Part shown: positions 12,421 to 25,030 of the stretch, piece after piece | Layout: every line of letters starts with the position of its first letter | Numbering within the stretch: position 1 is the first letter of the stretch | DNA from: Lumnitzera littorea | Taxonomy: Eukaryota; Streptophyta; Magnoliopsida; Myrtales; Combretaceae | Length of the DNA stretch: 64,000 bases | Assembly: GCA_024138015.1 (NCBI GenBank) | Contig: JAMXBB010000008.1 | Span: 3,155,382 to 3,219,381 of the forward strand | Reading direction: 5' to 3' | Made by a program: the position numbers and the translations under genes | The notes under the pieces: model-generated | Database searches by the model: none | The model's input: only the letters and a program-made list of their open reading frames with translations | What the model was told of the DNA's origin: nothing

Positions 12421-14230
12421 ATGGGTGAACTAAGTGGTAGTTTAACAGTTCAGCCTGGCAAGGCACCATTTTTTTTTATGGAATTAACCTTCCCTATTGG
12501 AAATTCAGGATGGAGACTTATGTGAAGGCATCGGACTGTCACACTTAGCAAATTATTTCTGCAGGAGATCTCAAAGTTTCAACCATCATTACATCAAGTG
12601 ATGATATCACCAAAGCAAAACTTAATTCAAAAGCTAAGAATTTATTGTTGATTACCATTGCACAATTAGAATTTTATCTAATTGCTTCTTGTACAACAGC
12701 TAAAGATATTTTGGACACCTTGGTACAAACCTATGAAGGCACAGAAACCATCAAGGACATAAGAAACAACTCGCTAGTTCAACAATATGAAACATTTTGA
12801 ATTCTCCCTAGTAAAGAAATCAAAGACTCTTTCAGTAAATTTACTGTTATAACTAATGAATTGTCTTTTCTTAGCAAAATTATTAGTGATGTAGACATGG
12901 TATGCAAGATGCTAAGGATTCTTCCCAAAATATGGAATGTAAAGAAAACTATTATAAAAGAAGCTTATGATCTAAAAACATTAACTCTAAGTTAACCACG
13001 CAGCAAGCTCATGACATATAAAACTGATTTTCTCAAATTAGAAAGTACTTCAGAAGACACAAGGAAAAGGACCATAGCCTTCAAATCCAAAGAATTAGAT
13101 ATTGATTTAGAAGGAGAAGATTCATTTGAAGAAGAAGACGAGGATGCGACACTTTTAGCTAGAAAGCTCAACAAATGGTTTAAGAAAAAAGGGTAAGAAA
13201 ATGTTTACTAAAAGATTTACTACTAATAAGAATCGGTTTGTTGATGCAGGGAAGGCAACCAAAGAAAAAGAAGAGAAGAAGGTAAAAAAGGAGATTATTT
13301 GCTATGAATGTAAGAAGCCTAAGCATATCAAATATGAATTTCCCATGTTAATTAAGAAAATAGAGAAATTTAAGAAGAAATACAAATCTCTAATGGCAAC
13401 ATAGAGTAACCTAGAAGATTTAGAAACTAAATCAGAAGGTTCAGAAGAATGCAAGGAAGCTAATCTATGTCTTATGGCACTTTCTAAGATAAATTCTGAA
13501 ATTGATTTTGATTTTGATTTAGAAATACCTGACGATATATGTGTCAAAAGTAACACACTCCTCAAAGCTCTTTCTAAGTCAAGTAATAAAATATCTAAGC
13601 TTGAATATGAGGTTAAAGCGTTGAAACCAAAAAGCACATACTTAGTTAAGCTAATAAGTTGCTAGCAAATGAAAATGATTTTCTGAAAAATGGCTTCGAA
13701 GGATTACATATTACCAGTGAAGCTTTAGTTAATAAAAATCTAATTCTAAAAGAAGAAATTAAGAATTTTAAAAATCATATGGAAGATCTATTTAAGTCAA
13801 TTAAGAATACCTTTTGCAAGTTTGATGAAAGTGACAAGAAACTATAAATGTTGATTTCTAGCCAAAGGATAGATAATTCAAAATCTAAACTAGGTTTCGA
13901 ATTTGGAGAAACATCTAAAACAAAGGAAGAAATAATTTTTATTAAATCAAAAAATCAAAATTAAGAAATGATTAAAGGTAGGGAGAACAATAAATCATTT
14001 AAACCTTTTAGAAAGTACAATAGAATGTTCTCTCAAAACAACAAGTATCCTTTTAGAAGGTATAATAGAAGGTTGAACAGGGAGTATTTCAGAAAGAATT
14101 CAAACCAAAAGAAAGTGGAAAGTAACAAGTATACTGAGTAGAAACCTTATGCTTGTTTCCTTTGTAATAAAATAAGTCATATAGAGAAATATTGTCTTTA
14201 CAAAAAATATAAGCTTAGCAATAACTAAGG
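12421..14230 (+). pseudogene. gag: Copia gag (capsid/nucleocapsid) pseudogene
   Basis: Begins with ATG at 12421 (MGELSGSLTV...). In a shifted frame the conserved copia gag start follows (YGINLPYWKFRMETYV), then the capsid segment LIASCTTAKDILDTL with a following WDTL-like block. A first nucleocapsid zinc knuckle at 13300-13341 reads CYECKKPKHIKYEF; its last cysteine is replaced by Phe. A second at 14153-14196 keeps all four ligands (C-X2-C-X4-H-X4-C). Gag packages the element RNA into virus-like particles in the cytoplasm. Between the knuckles is a long acidic, Ser- and Lys-rich region, as in SIRE gag. Several stops and frameshifts split it into the short frames at 13011-13196, 13201-13404, 13474-13665 and 13659-13847. 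It cannot make a complete protein. Confidence 0.8.
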
Positions 14231-14344
14231 TTCAATTCAAAACACAAGCTTGAATTCCCATGGACCCAAGCTTTGCTGGGTTCGTAAACATATTTGATTT
14301 TGCTTTAACGTGTACAAGACTTCGAAGCAAAGATAAAAGGAACA

Positions 14345-16312
14345 TGGTATCTTGACAGCAGATGTTCAAGACACATGATCGGTAACGCTTCGTTGTTCAC
14401 AAATCTGGAATGCAAGGAAGATGATTATATGAAATTTGGTGATAAAGATGCAAAATAATTGCGATGGGATCAATTGGTTTGGTACCTTATTCAATCAAAA
14501 ATGTGTTGCTAGTTAAAGGATTAAAACATGGCTAATTAAGTATAAATCAATTATGTGATAAAGGATATAGAATAGTTTTTGAACATAATAAATGTGTTGG
14601 TTTTAATAAGCTATTTGAAGTTTAAAAAAAAAAAAGAATGTTTATCTAATTAAACCGTCTGAAGTATCATCTGAAAGCTGTTTTATTTCTGTAAATGGTA
14701 ATGTTATGCTTTGGCACAAAAGAGTAGGACATGTGAATTTTCAACAATTGGAGAACTTGTCCAAAAAGAGTTTAATCTTAGGCTTACCTAAAATACATAC
14801 TCATGAAAATATTCGTTGTACTGCTTGTTTTAAGAATAAAATGAATTTATCATCTCATAAGAGTAAGAAGATTATCTCTACTCAAAGACCTTTGAAGTTT
14901 GAAGTTATTACATTTAAATCTTTTTGGTCCCACTCGCACCTTAAGTTTAGGAAGAAATAAATATGAACTTATTATAGTAGACGATTTCTCTAGATTTACT
15001 TAGAGCTTATTTTTGCATCATAAAAGTATTGCTTTTAAAAGTTTTGAAATCTTTTCAAAAAGAGTTAAAAATGAGAAAGGCCTCTCCATCATCAGCTTAC
15101 AAACTGATTATGGTAAGGAATTTGAAAACTTAGATTTTATTTTATTTTGTGAAGACAAAGGCATCACTCATAATTTTTCCACACCTTATACTCCATAACA
15201 AAATGGAATAGTTAAATGCAAAAACAGGACTATCCAAGAAATGACAAGAACTCTACTTAATGAAAGTAATATAGTTAATCATTTATGGGTAGAAGCAACT
15301 TCAACCCTAACAAATAAAACTGCTTACAAGATTTACTATAAGATTTACAAGGAAGGAAACCTACAATTTCATATTTTCACATGTTTAGTTGTAATTGTTT
15401 TGTTAAGAAAATAGGAAAAGCCTTGAGAAATTTTGAAGAGAGAGTAGATGAAGCCATCTTTCTGGGTTACTCTCTAAACTCAAAAGCATACTGAGTATAC
15501 AACAAAGAAACAAAAGTCATGAAAGAATCAATAAATGTTAAATTCATTGAAGAAACAATCTATGAAGAATCGAATGATGAAATTTCAGTTGCTTCAAACA
15601 AGAAGAATACAATTCGTTCTGATTCAGAATAAGGAAAAACAGAACCTCCTTCAGAGGGTATTTTAGAAGCTTCAAGGATGCTTAATGAAACCAAAACAAA
15701 ACCTATATCAGAAGGTACTTTAGAAACTAATACCAGGTTTGTTAAAAAATATTCAGAAGGTAAGTCAGAAGATTCTGAACAATTTCATACTCCTCCATCA
15801 ACTTTAAAATTTAAATCTAATCATCCTCCTGAGCTTATAATTGGTAATGTTAGACTTAGAATAAGAACAAGATCGAGCTTATAGAATTTTGAAAATCAGT
15901 TTACTCTTATATATGAAATTGAATCTCATTCAGTTGATGAAACTTTAAATGATAATAACTAGATCTTAGCCATACAAAAAGAATTCAGTCAATTTTAGAG
16001 AAATCAGGTTTAGAGTCTAGTTCCAAGTCCTAAAAACAAGTCAATCATTGGAACTAAATGGGTATTTAAGAATAAACTGGATAAGCATGGAAAAATAGTT
16101 AGAAAAAAAAAAGCACAATTAGTAGCTAAAGCTTATTCACAGGAAGAAGGAATAGACTATGATGAAACCTATGCTTCTGTTGTTAGATTAGAAGCTATAA
16201 GATTGTTACTCGTTTTTGCTTATTTGAAAAATTTTAAGCTGTATCAAATGGATGTAAAAAGTGATTTTTTGAATAGATTCATAAAAGCAAAAGTGTATGT
16301 TGATCAACCCAT
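14345..16312 (+). pseudogene. pol: Copia pol pseudogene: protease, integrase, partial RT
   Basis: In order: the aspartic protease core at 14345-14383 (WYLDSRCSRHMIG), where DSG has become DSR. A GAG-pre-integrase zinc domain follows at 14706-14850 (LWHKRVGHVN, then C-X2-C). The integrase core has IVDDFSRF at about 14974 and LQTDYGKEF near 15100. At the third catalytic site (about 15205-15235) the sequence is NGIVKCKNRT, so Lys sits where the family has Glu. The RT start lies at 16040-16312 (GTKWVFKNKLD, then YQMDVKSDFLN with the first catalytic Asp, then VYVDQP). RT stops there; the YVDD box and RNase H are absent. Integrase would insert the cDNA and RT would copy the RNA, but lost residues, stops and the deletion rule out activity. 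Confidence 0.85.
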
Positions 16313-16322
16313 TGAAAAGTCA

Positions 16323-16911
16323 CAAAAAGTCCTTCAGATACTTCTTCAAAAAGTTGCATCAAAGCAAACATTATAACAATCGTCATTTCTCTCTTGAGCG
16401 AAATTAATTGAGAATTATACTTTTGTTCTCACTTATAATTTGAAATTCTTATTTGTTATTTGAGTGTTGAGATAAGAACATTTGTACTTTGTAGATCTGT
16501 ATTAACCTAGATTGTTGAGAGGCTAAATAAACAAAGCAAAGTAGAGTGTTGTAAAGTCCATGTGTAACAAGTGCTTATATTTTTTTTTTATTTGATTTAG
16601 TGGATCAAGTGGAATGGCATCGGTGAAATATACCGAGTCTCCAACAGTAGAGCTAAAAAAGAGCAATAGGCAGAAGGCCAAAACTCTATAAATCTTTGCC
16701 TAATATTCTCCTTCCTCACTCTTTTAATTTGTGTTATTTAATTGTTGTTTAATTGTCTGTTGAAATACCACTGTTCACCAAATTAAGTTATTGAGAGGAG
16801 TAATTTTATTTTTTATATCGAAGAGTTTTCAAAAAGTTTAAAGATATCAATTCACCACCCCAAACACCCCCCCGCCCCGGTCCCTTTTTGATATCTTATT
16901 TGGGACCAACA
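16323..16911 (+). repeat. Truncated 3' LTR of the SIRE-like element
   Basis: Aligns to the last ~560 bases of the 5' LTR from about 11818 onward, with frequent base changes. It ends GGGACCAACA at 16911. The first ~840 bases are missing and the LTR is fused to RT sequence at about 16313-16323. Confidence 0.85.
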
Positions 16912-17934
16912 TTCTTAATTTCTTTTTTTTTTTCTTTTTTCTCTTTTTCCTTTTCTTCCTTATTTTTTTTCTTCTTCCATGTTTTCTTTTCTGGTTGAAT
17001 TAACAACCCATGTGATTTAATTATGTAGCTTGAGATTAAGATAAGAAGATAAAGGATAATGTCCAATCAACTTACCTCATCCCTTATCTCATCTCATGAT
17101 ATTTACTTTTAACCTTTCCTCTTTTTTTTTTTTTTTTTTTGGGGACGTCTACATGATGCCTTTGTGGAAAAACACAAAACAAAACATATATACAAATTTC
17201 CTCCCAAAACCGTGACTTCCCTCCCCCATTTCCTAATTTTCTTCTTTTTATTTCCTTTCATTTGTTTCTACAAGATTAGTAAGAAGAAGAAAGCTTTTGT
17301 CCAACCACCTTCCAAGGCATAAGAGAAGTAGTTAATTCATATTTTTAATGTATTTATTTTATTATTTTACATATACTTTTGTTATACATGTATTTTTGAG
17401 AAGTTACATGTATTTTAAGAAGATGTACTATAGTTCATTTGTATTTTCTTTTCCTTGTAATAAAGCTATTTGTACATGTATTTAGATGATATATATAAAG
17501 TTAATATTTTTTTATGTACATGTGTTCATATATGTATATAACTATTTAGGTATATAATTATATATACATATATGTTATAGTTAATTATGTAAACATATTG
17601 TATATAGAAATATATGTGTGTATATATATATGTGTATATAATATATATGAGTATTTATTTTCATTTCCTTATATATATGTATATACATCTGTATATGCGT
17701 CCAACTATATGTATAGGTATAGTGCATAATTATATATATAGTATATGTACATATATATAGTATATAGTATATTTAAGTTACTGCACCTATATGCTAGTTA
17801 TATTATGAATTTACATATGTATATATGTATAAATAAAATAAGGAAACATAAGTATACAAGTGTATGTATAAGTATACCAAAATACTAAGTTTCTAAAATA
17901 AGATAATATATATAGATATATACATATACTTAAG
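16912..17934. other. Pyrimidine- and AT-microsatellite-rich spacer
   Basis: A T/C-rich tract (about 16915-16990), a T-run near 17123-17142, then 17340-17930 made of degenerate ATATATGTAT-like simple sequence. No gene or element boundary was recognised. Confidence 0.6.
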
Positions 17935-19920
17935 TGGACCGCGACCGTTAAAGGAAAAGTAAGAATTAATTTTCAATAATTAATAAATTACAATAATATA
18001 TTTTAGTATATATATATATATATTAATATTACAAATAGGGAAAAATATAAAAATTAAAAGAATTTAGAAAATTGACGTATAGGTTAATAGGAAGCTACCA
18101 CGTCAACGTTCCCAATTATCTAATTGAAACCATAAATTATAAAAGTAATAAGAAAATAATAATAAATAATTAATTATAAAATTATAATTATAATAAAAAG
18201 CGATATAATTAGGAATTTAAGATTAAAATAGGGAAATAAGTAAATTATTATAAAATAGACTTAAAAATAAGAAAATTTCAAAAATATAAAATTTAGAAAT
18301 TTATTAAATTATAAATCCATAAAAAAAGTTTAAAATAATAATTTAAAAATATTTAAGTTAAAATAAAAAAATTCTTAACATTTTTAGGTCATAATGAAAA
18401 ACATAGGTTACAACGTCTAAAACGAACTCTGGTACATATTATAAATTTATAAAAATCAGAGTTAAAACAAAAAAGTTACAGACAATTAATAGAAAAAGTA
18501 AAACCGAGGATTTTATATGAATAAATAGCTAATCTAGATAGTTATTACTAAGTAAGTATATAGATTAGTTGTTTCACTTAAATACCCATTACCTTTCATA
18601 TTCTCTAAATGTCAAGTAATCCAATACGGATACTATCTTACCAAGTAGACTATTACGACCGCTGGTATACCCAACGATCGAGTGAGTACTCCCAATTACC
18701 CTATACTTGTTTTGTGCTTATAATTAATGCACATAAAGTAAATATTAATAACTTGATGCATGAGGGGCTCGGGTTATATATGTGCTTGAATATTGGTTAT
18801 ATGTTATGTAAAATATTGTAAAACATAATAACTAAATAACCGGCTACTCGACTTATTGCTGTATAATTAAATGGTTTGCTAATATTGGTTAATCACTAAA
18901 TAAATTGACTTAATCATACACTACTTAACTTAAATTAAATAGATCGTGCATAAACACGAACATTACATATAATGTTACAACCATCACTTCACAGATTAAT
19001 AATGAAAGGCCTTGTAAGGATGGGTTTTCACATGATTTGATTAGTACAGTGTAGGAGCATTGGTACAACAAGACCCTATCCTTATCTTGCGGGTTTATTT
19101 AATACCGAAGACGTTAATCGTGGGTGGTTGGAGGTTAAGTCTGGAGACTACCGCTGTAGGGTATGAGCATGGACTATAGGGGTCACCTCATCACTAAACT
19201 TGAGAATTTAAGTATTATTAGATTTTGGAAATAGAAACCTATTTGGTAAAATATGGAATTTCTATATACGATTAAAAACCTAGTTACTAGAACCTAGTTG
19301 TGATTGGTGCCGATATATTTCTAACCCTTACTTTGGAAGGCGTTAAATCCGATATTACATACAATACCGATCAACTACATATATTGATTAGCATATTACT
19401 TATTTATGCATTCATATATTGTTAATTAATTGTTTGATAACTTAATTGCAAATAAAGTATGAGGGATATCTCACTAAACTCATATAGCTTACTCTCTAAT
19501 AGTTTTCTTTTGCAAGTTGCTAGAAAATCAGGTGTGGGATAAGAGTTGAGTGATGAGTACCAGCATTGAGATGTATAGAAGTTAGAAATTGAAGATAGAT
19601 TGTATAGTTGGTTTGAATTATTGTATATAATTATTAATACTATATTTAGATTTTATAATTTTCGTAAGTTTAAGTTTTAGATCTTTACTACCTAATCTTA
19701 TCGTTTGGTAAGGGATACTGATTTTCTGTGATTTTGAAAAACTGTAAAATATTAGATATCCATAATTATTTATATATTAAGTTAATAAGTTAAAAATTGA
19801 AAAACCTAGTAGATAATTAATTACAGTCTTGCAATCTATGACTCGCAAAGTAATTTTTATATCATGGATACATATGTGATATAAAAATTTTAGGCAATAG
19901 CCCCTCATAAGGTCATGACA
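17935..19920 (+). mobile_element. Solo-LTR-like block of about 2.0 kb
   Basis: Starts TGGACCGCGACC and ends AGGTCATGACA, resembling the LTR at 61368, which starts TGGAAGCCGCGC. It holds a splice-donor-like 'cgagtgagta' near 18680, also present near 63360 in the 61-kb copy. It also shares 'ggttttcacatg' near 19023 with the 5-kb block (about 7240). A T-rich stretch and AG precede its end. No target duplication was seen. The frame at 18609-18821 lies inside and has no motif. Confidence 0.35.
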
Positions 19921-20654
19921 ATTGCTTTTTAATAGAATTAACACTTACAAGCTCATCTACATTCACATTATTAAGGTTTAAGCTCACGATAATCGTCCTT
20001 TTCTAGGTTAATGTTATAGTTTATATCTTAACTTTGCTAGTTTTTTTTTTTTTCAATTATACACATGAAGTTTCAATTGTCTAGTTATACATCATATTGA
20101 AAATTTAGTTATCACTGTCTACCTCAATTAACTCCTATTCACACTGTTAATTCAATCAACCAATAGGATAGTCGTATATGTATTCATCACTAATCTATTG
20201 TTTTTCTTTTCTTTTGCAGTAATAATCAATTTGCGAAAATTTTTACATTTTAATTTTAGCATAATGATCATCTATAGAGTCATGTTAACAAAGTCACATG
20301 TTAATTGTATTTATTTCTACGTATTGAGGTGTCGTATTAAAAGGTATACCAAATTTTTAATAAAGAAATTTTTAATAAAAAAACTGAGTTGTAGCAAAGA
20401 AGAACATTCCACTTATACTATTAGAATTGACTATGGCAAATTGAAAAGATTGATATTCAAATGAGAAAATAAATAGTATAGTTAAAATTAGCATATCGAA
20501 TTGTTATTACTTTCATATCACAATATCTTATCATGGAAATTGCAAAAATTAGTTGATGTAAAAACTAAAAGGCATGACTCAAATGTTATTGTATGTAAGT
20601 ATCTTATTATAATTTATTTTAGGCACCCGTTTACATATGCATTTTATGCTAATA

Positions 20655-21160
20655 TACATTGAAATACACCTATAACCAAAAAAATATATAAAAGAAAATA
20701 TTAATTATTGAAAAATTCAATATATGCATTAAATTTTCCAATTCATTAAATCAAAATAATGAAAAAATTAACAACAACGATGATATTAAAAAGACATTAA
20801 CATTATTACATAATGACCTTGTTCTTCCTTAGTTGTTTCGATATTATAGAAATAATGAAAGTAAAAAGATGAGACTAAAATATAGATATAGAAAGGCTCA
20901 AATGTACACTACCCTATAACCTTAAAAGTATATAGAAGAAAAAATCAACTATAGAAAAATTCAATTCATATATATTATTTCCAATTCATTAAATTAAAAT
21001 AATGGAAACAAAACTAACAATATTAATAATCCTAAAACACATGAGTGTTATCATATAATGACATTATTCTTCCTTATTTGCATTGGTAACCTAAACATAA
21101 CAAAAGTTGAAGGATGAAACTACAATATATATAAATATAGAAAAGAAAAAGGCTCAAATG
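20655..21160 (+). repeat. Tandem duplication, ~250-bp unit, two copies
   Basis: Units are about 20655-20904 and 20905-21160. Both start near 'ataacc', share 'ttccaattcattaaat', then 'cataatgac', then 'ttcttcctta', and end GGCTCAAATG. Differences are scattered, so the duplication is old. Confidence 0.7.
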
Positions 21161-21163
21161 TTA

Positions 21164-21395
21164 AATGAAGGAATGAAACAAACATTATATTTTATAAAGT
21201 GAGTAATACTTTGAATTTCTTTTCCTAGTAAAGATTACTCGTATGTCACTAAATTTGGTAAATATAAAAAAGAAAATAATCTAAACATTAAAAGAATAAA
21301 TGAAAGGAAAGATTATTCTTTACATTGTGAATAATATCTTTAAATTTGTTTTTCTGGTGGAGATTGCATATAAATCATTGAATATAGAGGAATTT
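21164..21395 (+). repeat. Tandem duplication, ~120-bp unit, two copies
   Basis: Copies at about 21164-21290 and 21295-21395. They share 'gaatgaaa'/'aaatgaaa', 'attatatttta'/'attattcttta', 'gtgaataat', 'tttgaattt' and a following 'agatt' segment, in the same order. Confidence 0.5.
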
Positions 21396-21422
21396 CAATA
21401 CCTTTATTTTGTTTAAAAAATC

Positions 21423-23974
21423 TGTAACATATTAGAACCTAAGACGCTATAAGCTGCCACGTATAACTAGTCTTTATTAAGACGTCAGGCATCTAGGAAC
21501 TAGAAACATGTAACCTATCTAAGATCCACAAAATAATTACATAAAATCTTCAAACTCACAAATAATAATCCATCAATTCACCAATAAGAAATCATCAATC
21601 ATTAGTACAAAAGTAACATAAATACTTATTCAATTCATCATATGCTAAGATGTCACGTTACTTGTTTAGAATAATATAAATATAATAACTTAACTAGAAT
21701 TCTTACAACTCTACAAGCAGCATTAAACACATAACCAAGAGGAGTCACAGGTGACTCCACCCCACAGTTAGCAATAAAAATTGAATCCAAACTATTTGTT
21801 CATACCTATCATTTATTTTACGTGCAACTCCACCCATCCGAAAATAGCAATCTCTATTCTGTTCTTAAATATGATACCATCATAAATCTCAGTAATATCA
21901 TCTTAAATTAAACCTGTAGTTGAAAAACAGTAATCCCCATAAGATAGGCTAACACCCAATACAAGATACCACATATGTGCGCTTAAAAAACAAGTAATAA
22001 GTCAAACATACACACGAGTATCATCATAAATGCAATAAACAACCAATTTTAAATCTTGTTATTTAAGTCCACGAACAATAGGATCTTAGCATCCTGAGAC
22101 TTAGAGTTACTCATGACCCCTACATACATAATTTATAAATATTGCATAAGTATTAGTATTAGGCCTTCCCCAATCACCTTAGTGCCAAAAAATATCCTAG
22201 ATCTACCTGGGTTCTTTTAGTGCAAAACTCCACTAAGGAAAAAGTTGTGTAAGATTGTCAAGTGCCTCACCAACACCATTAGACCTAACTAGTGAGTGAT
22301 CAAAACCTAGTATATGTAATACTATCAATTAAGTCCAAGTTTCGATTAAGTCCACCATCAAACACGTATCCCGTACCTGGTATTCCTATCTCAAAGAAAT
22401 CCGGCATCATACGACTCCTAACACCTGGCCATATATACAAATACTAGATTTAAAATTCAATTAATTAATTCTTAACTCAACTCAACACTTTTTCCATTTT
22501 GATCAAACCCCTTTGTCTTAACATGCAAGTTTTTTAATCGTACTCTATATATCTTGTCATATTCTTTTATATACTTTTTAACATCCTATAATATATGTGC
22601 ATTAGCATTTATGTGTATATGTAGATAACACATATTATATATACACATATACCTATATGTAATTCCCCTATGTATTATATTAGATATTATAATATAAATA
22701 TTATATTAAATGTATACATACATTATTTTTTATAATATATGTTTAATATATATACATAACATTCATAATATTTACATATTATATATATAACATAAGAATA
22801 TAATAGTAATTCTCTCCCTCTCATCACCTTCTCCATCGTCTCATCCTCCCTCTCTCGTCCCTTTCTTCCTCTCACTCTCTCTCTCTCTCGCAAAGCACAT
22901 ACGTACATAATATGCACTCATGCCACACACAAACACCAATGCATGTACGCACTACAGTCAAGCATACACACTCATAATATTAACATACGTCTCGACTCTA
23001 TACATACTGACACCAATCACCAATCCGTAACACTACCAACACATAATCTATACTGCAACCATTCACACCTTCTTCACCAACCACCTATGCTACCTATATC
23101 GAAATATTAAAGAAAAAATAAAATAAGAGATTCTTTAAAGAAATAGTGTTAAGAACGATACTTACACATACTCCTTGGCGACAAACACTTAAAACTGGAA
23201 TTGAAATTACATTGAAGCTATAAAATGAAATCTTTTATGTTTTTTATGATATCTCTTTAAAGAAAAATGAATTTCTATATTAAATAGGTGAAAAACTTAC
23301 TCAAAATTGTCATATCTTTGTGCTTTCTTGAAGACTTGTCAGTTTTATTATGCCCTAACCCCTAAATCTAAATTTTGGTTTTGAGTTTGAGAAGGGTTTT
23401 ATGTAGTTTTTATTCTAGAAAAGTATTGTTTATTATTTTGGTAAGGGAAAGATATGGGATTGAATAATATTTTTATTAAGAATAAGGAATAGTAAGAAGT
23501 CTAAATCTTTTCCATTGATAATATTGCCCCCGCTTTCCCTAGTCAATTACAAGCCATACCAAATCTATAAGTCTCTATTTTTATTTTTCTACTTTATTCG
23601 TTTTCTTTATCTTATTATTTTTATTTAATTATCTATTTTTTTTTTTCTAAAAGCAAGCTTTACACCATCTTTGCTCTCCCACTTTCTCTTTTCCACTAAA
23701 GTAGATCAATCTACATGGTCAAAAGAAAAATGATGAATAGTAACAACTTTGTAGGGAAAGAAGTTCAAGGGAGGGAAAGGATTTTGCAATTTTACACGGA
23801 AAATAAAAAAAAAAAAAAGAAAAGGATTTGAAAAGAAAGTATGGTAGTGGAAAGATTTTATTATGGTATCAATTAGAGAGAGAGATTTAGGAAAGTTACC
23901 TATTTACCTTGATATTATTAGGCCAAATATCAATACGATATGCTTTAATAATTTATCTAATATGTCTTAGGGTA
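21423..23974 (-). mobile_element. Possible long solo LTR (~2.5 kb), strand tentative
   Basis: Starts TGTAACATATTAGA at 21423; near 23955 the inverted match TCTAATATGTCTTA occurs, agreeing at 10 of 14 positions. As in the 53-kb LTR, a C/T-rich tract (about 22810-22890) lies in the second half. The opening 'cctaagacg' phrase is typical of long plant gypsy LTRs (from memory). No target duplication was found. The minus-strand frame at 22723-22917 is the complement of the C/T tract and is not a gene. Confidence 0.3.
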
Positions 23975-25030
23975 TTTGAAGGAACTTAAAAAGACAACAA
24001 AACCCCTATTCTTTCGCTTTAATAATATAGATTTAAGGTATTCATATATTTATTTTAGATGCACTTAGAAACTATTTCTAAAACTAAATATTTAAATAAC
24101 ATTTAGGGTAAAATAGTAAAATAGGATTTAATAATCTAGCAACAATTATTACCCACTCAACGAAATAGAAAGTTTGTAAAGTAAAATTAAAAGCAATAAT
24201 TGTTGCTAAATACTACCTGTGTATAGAAATCTAAAGTTTGTATATGATAACACCATTAATAGAAACATGTTAATTGACTAAAAATTTTAATTCACATGAT
24301 AATTATGTCAATGTTCATTTTAGGGCTATAATTAATTGCTCCAAGATAATTAAATTAGAAGCAATTTAAATGTTGGTCAAATGCGTTGAAATTTGACAAG
24401 TAAAGGCAGCTTGATGACTGCTATAGTTCATTGGTGGAATAAAAGTAAATGGAATTTATTGATTCATGTCTCCCTTTTAGCAATTGAAAACAATTGGAAA
24501 CGTTTTCATTGATTTTATTTCTTTTAGTTAATACGTTACAATGTTTTAGAAGATAAAGCGATAAGGATTGAAAAAGTCAAGACTGGCTTTTCATAGATAT
24601 TCCTTTTTACACGAATGACAGAACTTGAGGAAAGGATTAACACATTGTCAGTTCCTCTAATTGTAATTCATAATACCAAAATTACCTAGCAGTATAAGAA
24701 TTATGATGAGTTCTTCTTTCTGTGTGCATAGAGACCGTTGAAAGAACTACATTTGAAGTCTTTTGTAATGAATGATTTTAATAAAGGTGACGTGAGTTTC
24801 AAATTCGAATTGCACATGAGCTCCAACCCTAAGAGGAAGGAATTCCATTTATAAGAAAAGGTATTTTTTATAATTTCTTATTATTCAATTTTATTTTTAC
24901 ATGTTATGCATGAATTTTAAGGTAGTTTTGTTGTAAATTTTTAATTCTGCTGCGTTTCTCCCATCTGAAAAATCTAATAGATTGTCCTATTTTTGTAAGA
25001 CTTAAGAAATGTTAAGAATTCAAGTAGAAG
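23975..25030. other. Spacer with a short dispersed repeat fragment
   Basis: No coding sequence. The segment 24760-24990 resembles 9870-10110. Nothing else recognisable. Confidence 0.5.

Larger units (their letters stand above)
10978..16911 (+). mobile_element. Ty1-copia retrotransposon, SIRE/Maximus-like, defective
   Basis: A 5.9-kb element in the order 5' LTR, primer-binding site, gag with two zinc knuckles, protease, integrase, partial RT, truncated 3' LTR. The domain order PR-INT-RT is diagnostic of Ty1-copia. The long LTR starting TGTT with 'ttttgatgataa' close behind, and the two CCHC knuckles, suggest the SIRE/Maximus branch. The coding region has many stops and frameshifts. The distal RT, RNase H, polypurine tract and first ~800 bases of the 3' LTR are gone. 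The flanks are TTTTT on the left and TTCTT on the right, a weak remnant of a 5-bp target duplication. The two LTRs differ visibly throughout, so insertion is old. Confidence 0.85.
19921..21422. other. A+T-rich spacer with two local tandem duplications
   Basis: No gene recognised. The 88-residue frame at 20198-20464 is Lys/Ile/Phe-rich without motifs. The right half holds two independent head-to-tail duplications, listed separately. Confidence 0.55.

Noticed and set aside
13302..13637. 111-residue Ser/Leu-rich minus-strand frame.
   Set aside because: Antisense to the copia gag; the plus strand carries the zinc knuckle.
20198..20464. 88-residue open frame.
   Set aside because: Lys/Ile/Phe/Tyr-rich with no motif, in A+T-rich spacer; expected by chance at this length in such DNA.
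22723..22917. Arg/Glu-rich minus-strand frame.
   Set aside because: It is the translation of a C/T-rich low-complexity tract (repeated RERE pattern) in an LTR-like block.
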